64,000 nt of DNA from Alopecurus myosuroides (Eukaryota; Streptophyta; Magnoliopsida; Poales; Poaceae). The stretch is from positions 80,660,392 to 80,724,391 of the forward strand of contig CM054058.1 of the NCBI GenBank assembly GCA_028641055.1, written 5' to 3'. Shown here piece by piece: positions 43,944-55,793 of this stretch. Made by a program: the position numbers and the translations under genes. Numbering within the stretch: the first letter of the stretch is position 1; each line of letters begins with the position of its first letter. The notes beneath the pieces were generated by a model, which saw nothing but the letters and a program-made list of their open reading frames with translations, ran no database searches and was not told the DNA's origin.

Positions 43944-45334
43944 TGATACGTTCAAAAAGTATCTTCTTTTCCGAACAATTTTGCTATCGTTTGCCTCTAA
44001 ACTTGTGAGTTTTGGATACAACTAACACAGACTCACACTGTTTTCAGCAGAATTACTTTGATGTCTCGTTTTTGTGCAGAAAAATCTACTTCTGGGAAAT
44101 TGTCCGAAAAAGATCCCATTGAGCATATATAACCAGAAGACCCCGAGATCCAGAAGGAGACCCGGAGAGGGGCAGGAGGGGGCCACACCACCCCTGGGCG
44201 CCCCCCTTGGCCGCGCCGCCTGGTGGTGTGGGGCCCTCAGGCACCCCCTAGGGCTCCCCTTTCGACTACTTATGCCCCGTAAACCTAAAATGTGAGGGGG
44301 TTTGTCATATTCCACAGAAACACAACAGAGCGTCGTCGTCACCTCGAAACCCAATTCGGGGATCAGAAGTCCCTGTTCTAGCACCCTGCCGGGATGGGGA
44401 TTCGAAGGAGATCATCGCCGCCGACACCGACACTCCTTCTCCATCAACCATCCATGATTCCCCTGTCCATGTTTGAGTAAACGCCGCTGTAGGCTGAGAT
44501 GGATGGAAGGGATTGGACTGTAATAATGCCAGATTGTTAGGGCATAGTAGCTAGTATCCGTTGTTAGTGCTATACACCATTGTTGCAACTTGCTATTCTT
44601 AATGCTTGTCACTTTGGGCCCGAGAGCCATGATTTCATATCTGAACATGTTATTGTTTCATGAGTATAATTATGTTTCTTGATCATATATGCAAGTTGTT
44701 TACACATGTCATTGTCCGGAACCCGGGGCCCCAAAGTGACAGAAATTGGGACAACCGGAGGGGATGGCTGTGATGTGAGGATCATATGTGTTCACAGAGT
44801 GTTAACGCTTTTCTCCGGTGCTTTATTAAAAGGAGCACCTTAATTACCAGTACTTTCCCTAGAGGCCCCGCTGCTACGGGATGGTACGACAAAAGATGTT
44901 GTGCAAGTTTATTATTGCGAGCACGTACGACTATATTGGAACACATGCTTATGTTTTTCCTATAACTGAGATGCTTTATTATTATTATGTGCAATGCACA
45001 CGTTATTATTATTATTATTATTATATGAACTATCTTATCCATGAAACGCCCATACATCCACCCTCTATTCCTAAGGTATTTTCATACATCTGTTTTCACA
45101 ATTGCTAGTGTTGTTTTCACGATTGCTACTATTGTTACTATTTTACTACTGCTGCTATAAAATTGTTACCACTGATAAATTGTTGCGAGCAAGTCTACTT
45201 TCAGGTGCAGCTGAATTGACAACTCAGTTGTTAAGGCTAATAAATATTATTTGGCTCCTCTTGTACTGAATCAATAAATTTGGGTTTTACTTCCCTCGAA
45301 GACTGTTGTGATCCCCTATACTTGTGGGTTATCA
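43944..45334 (+). repeat. 3' LTR of element X (1391 bp)
   Basis: The LTR starts TGATACGTTC right after the polypurine tract and ends TGTGGGTTATCA at 45334. It holds an LTR-type (TTATTA)n tract (45003-45023). The sequence switches exactly here to the LTR family of element Y, truncated at its 5' side, so X inserted into Y's LTR. Confidence 0.75.
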
Positions 45335-45890
45335 TATTGCCCGCATGAATCACATAGTAATCATCATATCATGCATATGCACTACGGTGCAGCCTTTATA
45401 TCTGTCAATTTCCCCGCTGTAATTTGTTTACCCAGCATGTTATCTATCTGTTTTGGAGAGACACCACTAGTGAACTGTGGACCCCAACCCATTTCTTTAC
45501 ACTGATAATAGAACCAGCGCAACAACTGTTTTCTTACTGCAGTTATTGTTTTCCTCTCATTCATTGCCATCAATGTTTTCTTTCATCTACTGCAAACAAG
45601 TACTCTTTTCCACACTATACGTTTAATCCTTTGTTTTTAGCAAAACCGGTGAGATTGACAACCTCACTGCTTCGTTGGGGCAAAGTAATTTGATTGCGTT
45701 GTGTAGATTCCATGTTGTTGTTGAACTGGTAGTGCGCTCTGCCAACATCAGCTGACAACAACCTTCACAAGTGATTTCTTTCTCCTACTGGTCGTTTCAA
45801 CCTTGGTTTATTTCTGAGGGAAACGTTCTACTATGATCTTCATACCTTCCTCTTAGGGTTTCCAAACGAGTGCAAGCTCCTGCACCATCA
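45335..45890 (+). repeat. Truncated 5' LTR of element Y
   Basis: The sequence matches the last third of the LTR at 50772-52374, from ATCACATAGTAATCATCAT to CAAGCTCCTGCACCATCA. The first two thirds are missing on its left, where LTR X adjoins. Confidence 0.85.
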
Positions 45891-46085
45891 AGCAATTTCA
45901 GGCGCCGTTGCCTGGGAGAAAGAGGATTCTGCAAGGGGAGTCTCTCACCTCAAATCTCTTTACTTAGTTTTTGTTTTGCTTAGTTTGTTTTATTTTGTCT
46001 TGTTTTTTTCTCTATATAAAAAACACACACAAAAATTAGTTCTTATTCTAGTTATTATTTGTGTCCTGTTTTTAATCTTGCTAAA

Positions 46086-47490
46086 ATGAGTACTTCTGAA
46101 AACACTAAGTTGTGTGACTTCACTAGCACAAGAAACAATGATTTTATTAGCACACCTATTGCTCCACCTGCTCCTACTGTTGTTTTTTATGAAATAAAAC
46201 CTGCAATGTTAAATCTTTTTATGAGAGAGCAATTTTCTGATGTTAGTATTGATGATGATGCTGCCCATCTTAAAATAATTTTGTTGAACTTTTTGAGATG
46301 TAAAAGTATAAAGATGTAGACAGGGATATTATTAAACTAAAATTGTTTCCTTTCTCTTTGAGGGGAAGAGCTAAAGAATGGTTGCTATCTTTGCCTAAAA
46401 ATAGTATTGATTCATGGACTAAATGTAAATATTCTTTCATTGAAAAATATTATCCTCATGCTAAGATTATATATCTAAGAAGTAGCATTATGAATTTTAA
46501 GCAACTTTATAATGAGCATGTTGCTAAAGCTTGGGAAAGAATGAAATCTTTAGTGAAGAATTGTCCCACTCATGGACTGACTACTTCGAAGATCATCCAA
46601 ACCTTTTATGCAGGTCCGAATTTTTCTTCAAGAAACCTTCTGGATTCAGCTGTTGGAAGAACCTTTATCTCCATGACTTTGGGTACTGCAACAAAGCTTC
46701 TTGATTATATGATGATAAATTATTATTAATGGCACACTGAGAGAAATCCACCAGGTAAGAAGGCAAAGTTCATTGAAGAAACCTCTTCCTTGAGTGATAG
46801 GATTGATGCTATTATGTCTATGCTTATGAATGCCCATGCTCCTGTTGATCCAAATAATATTCCTTTAGCCTCTTTGGTTCCTCAAGAAGAGCATGTTGAT
46901 GTGAACTTCATTAAAAATAATAATTTCAACAACAATGCTTATAGGAATAATTTTGGTAGCGATAACTATAGGCCATATCCTCCTAATAATAGTAATGGTT
47001 ATGCCAATTATTATGGTAATGCCTACAACAACAATAAAAGTGTACCCTCTGATTTTGAAAACATGCTTAAGAATTTTATTAGTACACAAACTGCTTTTAG
47101 CAAATCTGTTGAGGAAAAGTTTGGAAAAATTGATGTTCTTGCTTCTAAAGTTGATAACCTTGCTCTTGATGTTGATCTTCTTAAAAAAAGGTTATGCCTC
47201 ATGATGTTAAAGAAAGCAAAACTTTGAATTCCATTAAATTTAGAATTAATAACAATGTTAGGATGTTAGCTGAATTGCATGCTAGATGGGAAAGAGAAGA
47301 TGAAATAGCTAAAAAGAATAATATAGCTAATGTTTGCACTATTACCACCACTAGTAAAACAGAAGATTCTCATGCTAGTAAACCTCCTACTATTAAACAT
47401 AAAGTAGTTGGTGTTGGCAATGCTTCCACTTCTTCCGTTAAACGTTTAAAATTGCCTGAAACCACTGAAACTGTTCCATCGAAGTGCTGA
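46086..47490 (+). pseudogene. gag-like ORF of element Y, frameshifted
   Basis: Successive frames give one gag protein: MSTSENTKLC to FLRCKSIK (46086-46319), then KLFPFSLRGRAKEWLLSLP, IEKYYPHAKI, VAKAWERMKSLVKNCPTHG (46343-46729), a stop, LSDRIDAIMSMLMNAH to DNLALDVDLLKKR (46790-47227) and AELHARWEREDEIAKK (47194-47490). The Asn/Tyr-rich middle (YRNNFGSDNYRPYPPNN) is typical of this class. At least three frame breaks make the copy non-functional. Confidence 0.8.
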
Positions 47491-47502
47491 AATTTTCAAA
47501 AT

Positions 47503-48242
47503 ATGGGAGACAATGGTCCCATTTCCTTTGATAAAAATGATCTTGATTGTGATGATTGCAATATTTCTGAAGTAATTATGTTCCTCCAAAAACCTTCTAG
47601 TAGTCCTAATGCTAGTGCTATGAATATGACTTTCACAAAACATATTACAAATGCTCTCATGAAAATTAGAGAAGAAGAATGCAAATATTAAGCCTATGTC
47701 CCTACTAAGTTAGATGATGGTTGGGAACCCATCATTAAAATGAAGGTGAATGATTTTTTATTGTAATTATTTGTGTGATCTTGGTGCTAGTATCTCTATT
47801 ATGCCTAAGAAACTTTATGATATGCTTGATTTACCACCTTTGGAACACTATTATTTGGATGTTCGTCTTGCTCATAATGCTAGAAAGAAAAATTTGGGGA
47901 GAATTGATGATGTTATTATTATGGTTAACAATAACCTTTTCCCGTTGATTTTATTATTATAAATATTGAATGCAATGCTTTTTGTCCTATTGTTTTGGAA
48001 AGACCTTTTTTAGAACTGTTGGTGTTGTTATTGATATGAAAGAGGAGAATATTAAATATCAATTTCCACTCAAGAAAGGCATGGAACACTTTCCCGGGAA
48101 GAGAATTAAGTTTCCTTTTTATTATATCATAAGAACAAGTTACAATTTGGATGGTTCTTCACCTGAACAAACTTTATTCTCTCTTTCAATGCCTACCAGA
48201 AAGACGTTAAAGAAAAAGCACTTCATGGGAGATAACCCATGA
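47503..48242 (+). pseudogene. Retropepsin-like region of element Y
   Basis: The frame at 47750-47962 carries DLGASISIMPKKLYDMLDLP, the active-site region (D-x-G-A-S) of plant gypsy aspartic proteases, followed after a frameshift (47962-47970) by FLRTVGVVIDMKEENIKYQF and a C-terminal end at 48242 (HFMGDNP). Nothing encoding reverse transcriptase follows, so the element ends its coding capacity with the protease, a design seen in non-autonomous cereal gypsy elements. Confidence 0.75.
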
Positions 48243-50771
48243 TTTTATTTTTTGCATTGTTTTTCTTTGTTTTTTTAAGTTAAGGTGTTGTTTACTTATG
48301 TAGAAACTCCTTTGTATATTTATTTTCTCGCAATTGTTGTGTTAAGTAATGTCTCTAGTGAAAGTTGAAGTTAGTTTTGGATTTCTGCGAAGGAGACAGA
48401 TCTTTGTTGTTCATTGTTAAATTCGTGTAAAATTACAGAAATATAAAAATTACCTGCAAATTTGTGTGCTTAATCCTCAGCTCTTTCCGGAAGTTTTTAT
48501 AGTTTTAAGTTTTTCGATTTGAGCAACGTAAGTGTCTCGAAAAAATTCTTCTTTACAGACTGTTCTGGTTTTGATAGAATCTTCCTTTTTTACTTGCATT
48601 AACTCTCTTACTATGTTGAGTGGATTTCTTTGCTCCACAAAACATCAGTGGCTGTAGCTAATATTTAAAAAGTATTAATAATGCTTATGTCGAAGGATAA
48701 CATGTGAATTTTTTATTGTGCACTAAACCTTTAATTATAATTACTTTGAGTTTGGTGTGAAAGAAATTTTCAAGGGTCAAGAGAAGAAGGTTATATAATG
48801 TGATCAAGAAGAGTGAAAAGCCAAAGCTTGGGGATGCCCCCGTGGTTCATCCCAGCAAATTGTAATAAGACTCAAGCGTCTAAGCTTGGGGATGCCCAAG
48901 GCATCCCCTTTTTCATCAGCAACTTATCAGGTCACTTCTAATTAAACTATATTTTTTCGGTTACATCATATGCACTTTACTTGGAGCGTATGTTTGTTTT
49001 TATTTTATTTTCTTTGCTGCAATAAACATAGTTGGAACCGAGAATTCTTGTGTGGGAGAGAGAAACACTTCACTTTTTCATTTGAATACTCGTTTTCTTC
49101 CGTGCTTGTATTCTTAGTTTTTCTTCTAGCTGCTGCAAATCCTTTTACCTCCTGTTTTTCATGCATCTTTTATTCAAAGTTGTTAGTTTAAGTAGTGTAG
49201 TATTAGTACTGTCTTGTTTCACTGCTATATCTCTTAGAGAGTTTTTTTTACATGAAATGATTGGTGTTGGAAAGCAGTAGTATAATTTTCATGCTTATAA
49301 CGGTGCAAAAAGAAGCTTGTATAGACCGTGGCTAGAATTTTTTATGTCATGTCAGATGTTATTTTAATTCTATGCTTAGTAGTTATTACTGTAGCATGAC
49401 TTGTCTCAAATAGCTGACAATGTTTAATGTTCCATTGAAAGAATCATGAGTCGTTTTTATCAGATTGAAGCAAAATTTTGTGGTATTCTCATTCGAATGC
49501 TTTATTTGGTTGACTTGGCACATGCTTACACCATGTTTATGACAACAAACCAGTCACTTATAGCCTCTATGATCATTTCGTTTTTTACTTGTAATACCAT
49601 GTATGCTTTGATTAATAATTATTTTGTCGCTACGCGTGATTATGGCCATTGTTTTTCTCTTGATTTGTCGCTCCTAATCTTTTGCTAGCCTCCACCTTTA
49701 CTGAGTATGAGCTCTACTCGTGCATCCAACTCCCAAAAACCAAAGTTTCCCAAATGTGTCCACCATATCTACCTACATGTGGTATTCAACCGCCACTCCA
49801 AGTAAATTTCTCATGTGCTACCTTTAAAACTTTCAAAATTATTCCTGTTTCGTGCCCCTGTTTTAGCTCATGAGGACGTAAATTGAGAATATTTATATTA
49901 GTTGTTCATTGGAATTTACACACCTCGACTAGTGGCACGCCCGCTTATCCAAATGATAGAAGAGCTGGCAGCGGGGTGCCCAGCCCCAAAATTGGTTACT
50001 ATAAAATTCTCTTCACTATTTTCCTCTGATTTATCAGTCAAAGCATAATTGTGTAAACAAAAGAGAAAAGGGACGACCTTCTGACCCTAGTTGCGTCCTT
50101 CAATGGGCCCCGCTCTTGTGAAATCTAGTTGACTTGTGACGTACTTTTTTCTTATTTACCATCCGTTGACATAAGCATACACCTCTCTGAAAAAATTGTT
50201 TTCAATACCTCTATTTAATAAAATAAAAAGCTCTAGCACATGAGTTAATCCCTGCTTCCCTTTGCGAAGGGTCTTTCTTTTACTTTTATGTTGAGTCTCC
50301 ATATTTTAACTTTATGAAGAGTTGAGAGAGCGTAGTTTCCATTTTGAGTTTAATGTGCATCAATCCCAAAGATTATTATTGATTGATTCATGATGTGTTA
50401 TGACCTGCTCTCAAATTATTTGTGTCATCCACTTGAACTTTGAAGGTACCCTGGCATTTATGTTTTTCCCCACTCTCAAGGACAAGCGAAATATCACTTT
50501 GCTATGTTTTTTATGCTCGAAAGAAACGTATAACTTTCAAGTGCATTATTATTCATGATCTTTTATTTGTGTTACTTTTCATGATGCAAAATGATTGCCA
50601 AGTTTCATTGTTAGAATTATATCTATCATGCATGTGTTTAAAGTACTATGATCTCAGCTTACATATGCTTTTACAATTTAGATGATCCAGTTTATGTTGG
50701 TAGCATGTCACCTCAGAAATTATTTGTTTTTATCATTTTACCTACTCGAGGATGAGTAGTAAGGGGATGCT

Positions 50772-52374
50772 TGATATGTCTCAAACGTATCCATAATTTC
50801 GGATGTTCCATGTTGTTTTCATGCCATATGCTACATGTTTCCTATACCCTTTATGTCATTTTTATGGATTTTCTGGGACTAACCTATTGACAAGATGACA
50901 CAAAGCCAGTTCTTGTTTTCTGTTGTTTTTGGTTTCAAAAAGTTGTTCTGGAAATATTTTCGGAATTGGTTGAAACAAAATCCCAGAGCCTTAGAAATAT
51001 GTCACATACACAGAGTCCGGAGGGGACCTGGAGGCTCCACACCATAGGGCGGCGCGCCCCCTGGCCGCGCCAGTTGGTGGCGTGGGCCCCCTGTCCACCC
51101 ACCGACGTTTACCTCTCGCATATTTAATCTCATCCACGGGTTAACCCTAAATACCCGAGCCTTTTTCCACCAAACGTTCTGTAGTCGCGACCGTTGTCAA
51201 CCCTAGTTCGGGAGGGTTCTGAAGCTCTCCCCAGCACCATATCGGGAGGGGAATTCGTCACCGGATGGCTCTACATCACCATGCCTACCTCCGGAGTGAT
51301 GCATGAGTAGTTCATCCTTACACTACAGGTCCATAGAAATAGCTATATGGTTGTTCTCTCCTCTTTATGCCTCGTGTTTAGATCTTGTGAGATGCCTAAT
51401 ATGATCAAGATCATCTTATTATAATGCTACATGTTATGTTTGCTGGGATCCGATGAATATTGAATGCTATGTCCAATGATTATGAATCTATCAAGTTTAT
51501 GTTATTTATGATCTTGCATTCTCTCCGTTACTAGTAGATGGTCTAGCCAAGTTGATGCTTGTAACTCCAAGAGGGTGTATTTATGCTAGATAGTGGTTTC
51601 ATGCCTCCCTTTCACTCGCGCTCGAGTGACAAAAACGTAACAGATGGGGGATGTGATGTTTCCATTAGGGAGAAAACAGCGATGTTTACATTACACACTT
51701 TGCTTAATGCAATTATCTGTTGCTTGCAACTTAATACCCAAGGTGTGCTCTGATGACATTATGAGGGTGGATTATTAGTCATAGATGAAGTTGGATAACG
51801 GTCAATGTATCTTGTTGTAATGTGCGCATGTATCACATAGTAATCATCATGTCATGCACATGCACTACGGTGCAACCTTTATATCTGTCAATTGCCCAGA
51901 TGTAATTTTTTACCTAGCATGTTATCTATCTGTTTTGGAGAGTCACCACTAGTGAACTGTGGACCCGGTCCATTTCTTTACACTGATAATAGAACCACTT
52001 CAACCACGGTTTTCTTAACTGCAATTACGTTTTTCCTCTCATTTCATTGACATCATTGTTTTCTTTCATCTATTACAAACAAGTAACTGTTTTCCACAAT
52101 ATACGTCTAATCCTTTGTTTTCAGCCAAAACCGGTGAGATTCACAAACTCACTGCTGTCGTTGGTCAAAGTAATTCGATTGTATTGTGTGGATTCCATGT
52201 TGTTGCTGAACCGATAGTGCGCCCTGCCAACATCAGCAGACAACAACCTTCGGAAGTGATTTCTTTCTCCTAATGGTCGATTCAACCTTGGTTTCTTTCT
52301 AAGGGAAACTTGCTAATGTCCTCTTCATACCTTCCTCTTGGGTTTCCCAACGGGTGCAAGCTCCTGCACCATCA
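50772..52374 (+). repeat. 3' LTR of element Y (1603 bp)
   Basis: The LTR runs from TGATATGTCTCAAACGTATC to CTCCTGCACCATCA. It is the best-preserved plus-strand example of the family also found, inverted, at 10709-12337 and 33426-34981. The right flank is ATAGC; the left partner is lost, so no target duplication can be shown. Confidence 0.85.
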
Positions 52375-54506
52375 ATAGCTTTGTAAGATAATAAAAAACA
52401 ATAAAGTAATAGTTAGTTGTTTCAGAAATAAGGAACACTTAAGTAACAAAAGTATGAGTGTGGAGTGGTGAAGGTGTGGTGGAATTGTCCATAATTAATT
52501 AGCCAAATTACTATGTCGATATTCCTATTTTATGTGGGAGAGGCAAAGCTAAGAAGCTCTCACTTACTTTTGATTATAAGTACTTATGATTAGTTCAATT
52601 GCTGATCTCACGGTTTATTTGATGATATTTCGTATTAAATCATATGCTAAATTGCTAATATATTCAACAACACGCTCCATAATATTCAACCAAAGCTAGC
52701 GCAAGTTAGTGTATAGATTCCACACACAATTTCCAGGTAAAAAAGAAAGAGCAGTGCAATTTTCCGAGTCCTCGAACCATGATGAGACATATACTCCTCC
52801 GTATCAAAATATTTTCCGTGAAATGGGCTAAAATAGATGTATCTAGCACTAAAATATATCTATATACATTCATCTCAATGACAATTAGTTTGAGACAGAT
52901 GGAGTATTGTACAAAAGGTACAACGAAATATAACTTGGTGAGACCTTTGTTCGGGCGCAATGTACGACGACACAACAGAACGGTGATGTTGAGGCGCCTT
53001 TCCCTCTCCCCAGCGCCCTGTTGAGATTCTCTTTCACAGCGCAGCTTCCACACCTCCCCCTCTTTTCGACGGTGCAATTGGCCGGCAATAAGATGGAGTA
53101 GGTGGTTGGACTCCTTTTAAAAGTAGCAGTAGATGTATGGTTTGCTTTCTGAGGAGTTGGTTTGCATATGTGTAGTTTGACACTATTCTTTCGCCTCCTT
53201 CCCATCGCCCGGTGTGGCTGCTCCCGAACGGCAGCAGAGTGTGTAGAAGCTTCCTCTTGGCGTCCATCCATGGTGGCCTGCACGTCAGAAGTACGAGTTC
53301 AAGGGCGATTTCTCCAATAAGATCGGTGTGGCCTCAGATATGAAGATCACGTCTTCAATCCGTGGGCCTTCCTACGGATCTTCTAGAGGCTGGTGGGATT
53401 TGAGTCTATTCTCTTTACTCGTCATGGCTGTGAGAAGGAAAGGAGCTTCGATGCTCTTGCTTGCTGCTGGCGTGATATGCATGAGGGGAGCATTGGTGCT
53501 TCTATAGGGAGCTTCCTCACAATATCGATGTTTCCGTTGTCGTTCTTTACGGTCGAAAGGCGACCGATCCCACCTCGAACGTTGGTGGCGTTCGTCTGCT
53601 CGGTGTTGGATGGTACGTTTCTTCCTCCTTGTCAAGTTGCCATTTTGGAGGCCCTTCGATTCACAAGCAGTGTTCTCCCGCCTCTACTCCCCAAGTGACG
53701 CGTCCCCGGCGAAGTGGAGGTTGGATGCGTTGTGTTTCAGATCTGTTGCGCATGAGAAGGAGTTGGACCTCATTGCTTTTTTCCTTCTGCTTTTCTGGGT
53801 TCTCTCTACAAATTGTTTGGCCTTGCGTGTAATTCTAAGTTTTTAGAGGCCTTATGTGTAAAATGTAAACCTGAGCGTTGACCATAAATGAAGCACTCGG
53901 TTCTTCGGGGCTGGCCTTCCAAATGGCAATGGGTACCAGGTACCCAATAACCCGATGGGTACCCGCACTAAATGGGAAGGGTTTGGTGGAGATTTGCACC
54001 CACAGGTCTGCTTAGTGTCCAACCTGGACCTGCGACCCCGCCGACTCGACTGATTTGCAAATAATAGGTTTAATCTATCATTGTTAAACGAAAATTCTAA
54101 AGTTAGACAACGTCAGAGTAGTATCTTGTATGGTCCATGCCTAGAAGTAGAGCAAACTTCAAACTTGACCCTTTAAACTACTAAACTCTGAACATAGTTA
54201 GCTATCTAAACATGGCTTACATTTTGGCTGATTTTTCTAGAAAAGTCAACCTTTGCATCTTGGCGGGTACACGTCGGGTCCTGCAAACCCGGCGGGTGGC
54301 GAGTCCAATGGAGTTGTAGACCCACCGACGGGTACGGGCAGGTTCATGGGGCAGGGAGGAGGGCTGGGTGCGCGTATGGGGCCAAACCCGACACCGAAAC
54401 CGGCCCCCTTAAAAAAAAATTGTTCGAACCCGGGCAGTTTATCACACGAAGGCCGAAGCCCAGCCCAAATGTGGTCTACTGTTTTTTCCCCTTCCCTTGA
54501 AGAGAA
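52375..54506. other. Upstream of the intact F-box gene: no gene recognised
   Basis: Contains a Stowaway MITE (52794-52904), a moderately GC-rich segment (53000-53860) with ORF-like stretches but no recognised domain (it could be a LINE 3' region or a gene relic), and at 53925-54410 a repetitive region rich in GGGTACC, GACCCGC and CGGGTACG words in both orientations, typical of a non-autonomous hAT-like element. Boundaries not determined. Confidence 0.4.
52794..52904. mobile_element. Stowaway MITE (111 bp)
   Basis: The left end CTCCTCCGTATCAAAATATTT pairs with the reverse complement of the right end CTCCATCTGTCTCAAACTAAT. TA is present on both sides (52792-52793 and 52905-52906). Size, termini and TA duplication identify a Stowaway element; the inverted repeats have diverged more than in the copy at 43632. 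Confidence 0.75.
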
Positions 54507-55793
54507 ATGGCTGACCTACCTCCGTCGCCGCCGCCACAGTCTACACCCCCCCCCCCCCCCCCCCTTTCCCCGGCGACCATGGCTGGAGCGCCTCTCCACC
54601 GCGGCATCCCGGACGAGATCGTCATCTGGGAGATCCTCGTCCGCCTGCCCCCCAAATCCCTCCTCCGCTGCCGCGCCGTCTGCCCCGCCTGGCGCCGCGC
54701 CACCTCCACCCGCGACTTCCTCCTCGCCCACCACGCGCGCCAGCCTGCCCTCCCCCTCCTCTATGGACACGAATACAGCGGCGGCAAATCCTGGCAGAAA
54801 ATCTTCACCTTCGACCATCAGGCCGCCGCCGCTGTCGCCCTGCCCACCCTCCCCCTCGTCGGCGACGACGGAAGGTCCATAGACATAGCCCCATTCGACC
54901 ACCAGGCAGCGCTCGTCGCCGCGGGCCAGCTCCAGCCCGTCGCGCGACTTAGCTCCCATGGTACCTACATGCACCCGGAGGCCTGCTACGACGGCCTCCT
55001 CATCCATGCCTACGGCAACAGACAATTCTCCATCTGCAACCCAGCAACTCGTCAGTATGCTCCTCTGCGGCAGCTGTATGGCTTTAAGCTCTTGGGGATG
55101 TATCTTCACAGCCCTACCGGCCAGTACCGACTATTGCTCAGAAAGTTCGGGGATCTGGCACCTGACGATCAAAATGGCTCCTATGTCTTCACATTAGGCG
55201 CAGGGCAGACACCAAGGCACATAGGTTACCATGAAGCAGAGAAAGTGATTAGCACCTCACCTGTCATGTTTGGTGGTAACCTGCATTGGCACATAGAGCA
55301 GAATCTGAGCGACAGCGCGAGCAACCTGATAATGGTATTCGACACCACAGCTGAGGTGTTTTGGCAGATGCAAGCGCCTTCCGTTCCCCGCGATGCTGAA
55401 CTGTTTGACATGGGTGATATGCTTGGGATGGCTAGTTTTAATTTTGCAAAGACAATCATTGATATCTGGGTGATGCAAGACTATGAAAGCCAAGTTTGGG
55501 CCTTCAAATGCCAGATTGAATTGCCGGTTGAGGAGCTCTGGATGCAGGGTGCAAACTATCACCGTATCGGGGATATCGGGGAAGTGCTGGTCATGCCTGG
55601 GGATGGTGAGTTGCTCGTGCTGGTCGAAACTGGAGACTGGCTACATCATGTTGACATCAATGGCAAGTTGGTCGCTAGTTTTTATCCCAGTGGCCTCGGT
55701 CCTACTCAACTTCGGCTCAAACAAACTCTTGTTCCACATACTTTCTTTCCAACACTAGAGGGTTATGTAGTGAATGGTTCGCCTTTCATCTGA
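54507..55793 (+). CDS. F-box protein, intact
   Basis: A single uninterrupted 428-codon frame. Residues about 27-75 form the F-box: GIPDEIVIWEILVRLPPKSL, then LLRCRAVCPAWRRATSTRDF and LAHHARQP, which in this family contacts SKP1 in an SCF ubiquitin ligase. The C-terminal 350 residues are an F-box-associated region, probably a beta-propeller-like substrate module (DGLLIHAYGNRQFSICNPAT, YRLLLRKF, SYVFTLGAGQTPRHIGYHEA, NLHWHIEQN, LIMVFDTTAEVFWQM, LRLKQTLVPHTFFPTLEGYV). The start at 54507 gives a Pro-rich leader encoded partly by a long C-run (54546-54563), where slippage is likely; a second Met at 54579 lies just before the F-box. Related broken copies are at 14238, 40186 and 59.7 kb. The substrate is unknown. 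Confidence 0.85.
   Translation: MADLPPSPPPQSTPPPPPPLSPATMAGAPLHRGIPDEIVIWEILVRLPPKSLLRCRAVCPAWRRATSTRDFLLAHHARQPALPLLYGHEYSGGKSWQKIFTFDHQAAAAVALPTLPLVGDDGRSIDIAPFDHQAALVAAGQLQPVARLSSHGTYMHPEACYDGLLIHAYGNRQFSICNPATRQYAPLRQLYGFKLLGMYLHSPTGQYRLLLRKFGDLAPDDQNGSYVFTLGAGQTPRHIGYHEAEKVISTSPVMFGGNLHWHIEQNLSDSASNLIMVFDTTAEVFWQMQAPSVPRDAELFDMGDMLGMASFNFAKTIIDIWVMQDYESQVWAFKCQIELPVEELWMQGANYHRIGDIGEVLVMPGDGELLVLVETGDWLHHVDINGKLVASFYPSGLGPTQLRLKQTLVPHTFFPTLEGYVVNGSPFI

Larger units (their letters stand above)
41719..45334 (+). mobile_element. 3' half of a non-autonomous gypsy-type element (X)
   Basis: This comprises the end of an internal ORF (41719-41868), a long non-coding T-rich region, a polypurine tract (AGCTTGGGGGGAG, 43930-43942) and an LTR (43944-45334). 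The non-coding part 42.7-43.9 kb is closely similar to 49.7-50.7 kb in the next element (shared: TGAGTATGAGCTCTACTCGT and TTTTAGCTCATGAGG), so the two are related families. The 5' half and 5' LTR are missing. Confidence 0.75.
45335..52374 (+). mobile_element. Non-autonomous gypsy element (Y), 5' LTR truncated
   Basis: Order: remnant of the 5' LTR (45335-45890), primer-site leader (GGCGCCGTTGCCTGGGAG, about 45902-45919), gag-like ORFs (46086-47490), protease-like region (47503-48242), a 2.5-kb non-coding stretch, a polypurine tract (AGTAAGGGGATG, about 50758) and a full 3' LTR (50772-52374). There is no reverse transcriptase or integrase. The 5' LTR begins where LTR X ends. Confidence 0.8.

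Noticed and set aside
53393..53846. Overlapping ORFs near 53.4-53.8 kb as a gene
   Set aside because: No domain, no consistent frame and no splice pattern could be found; probably transposon or gene debris.
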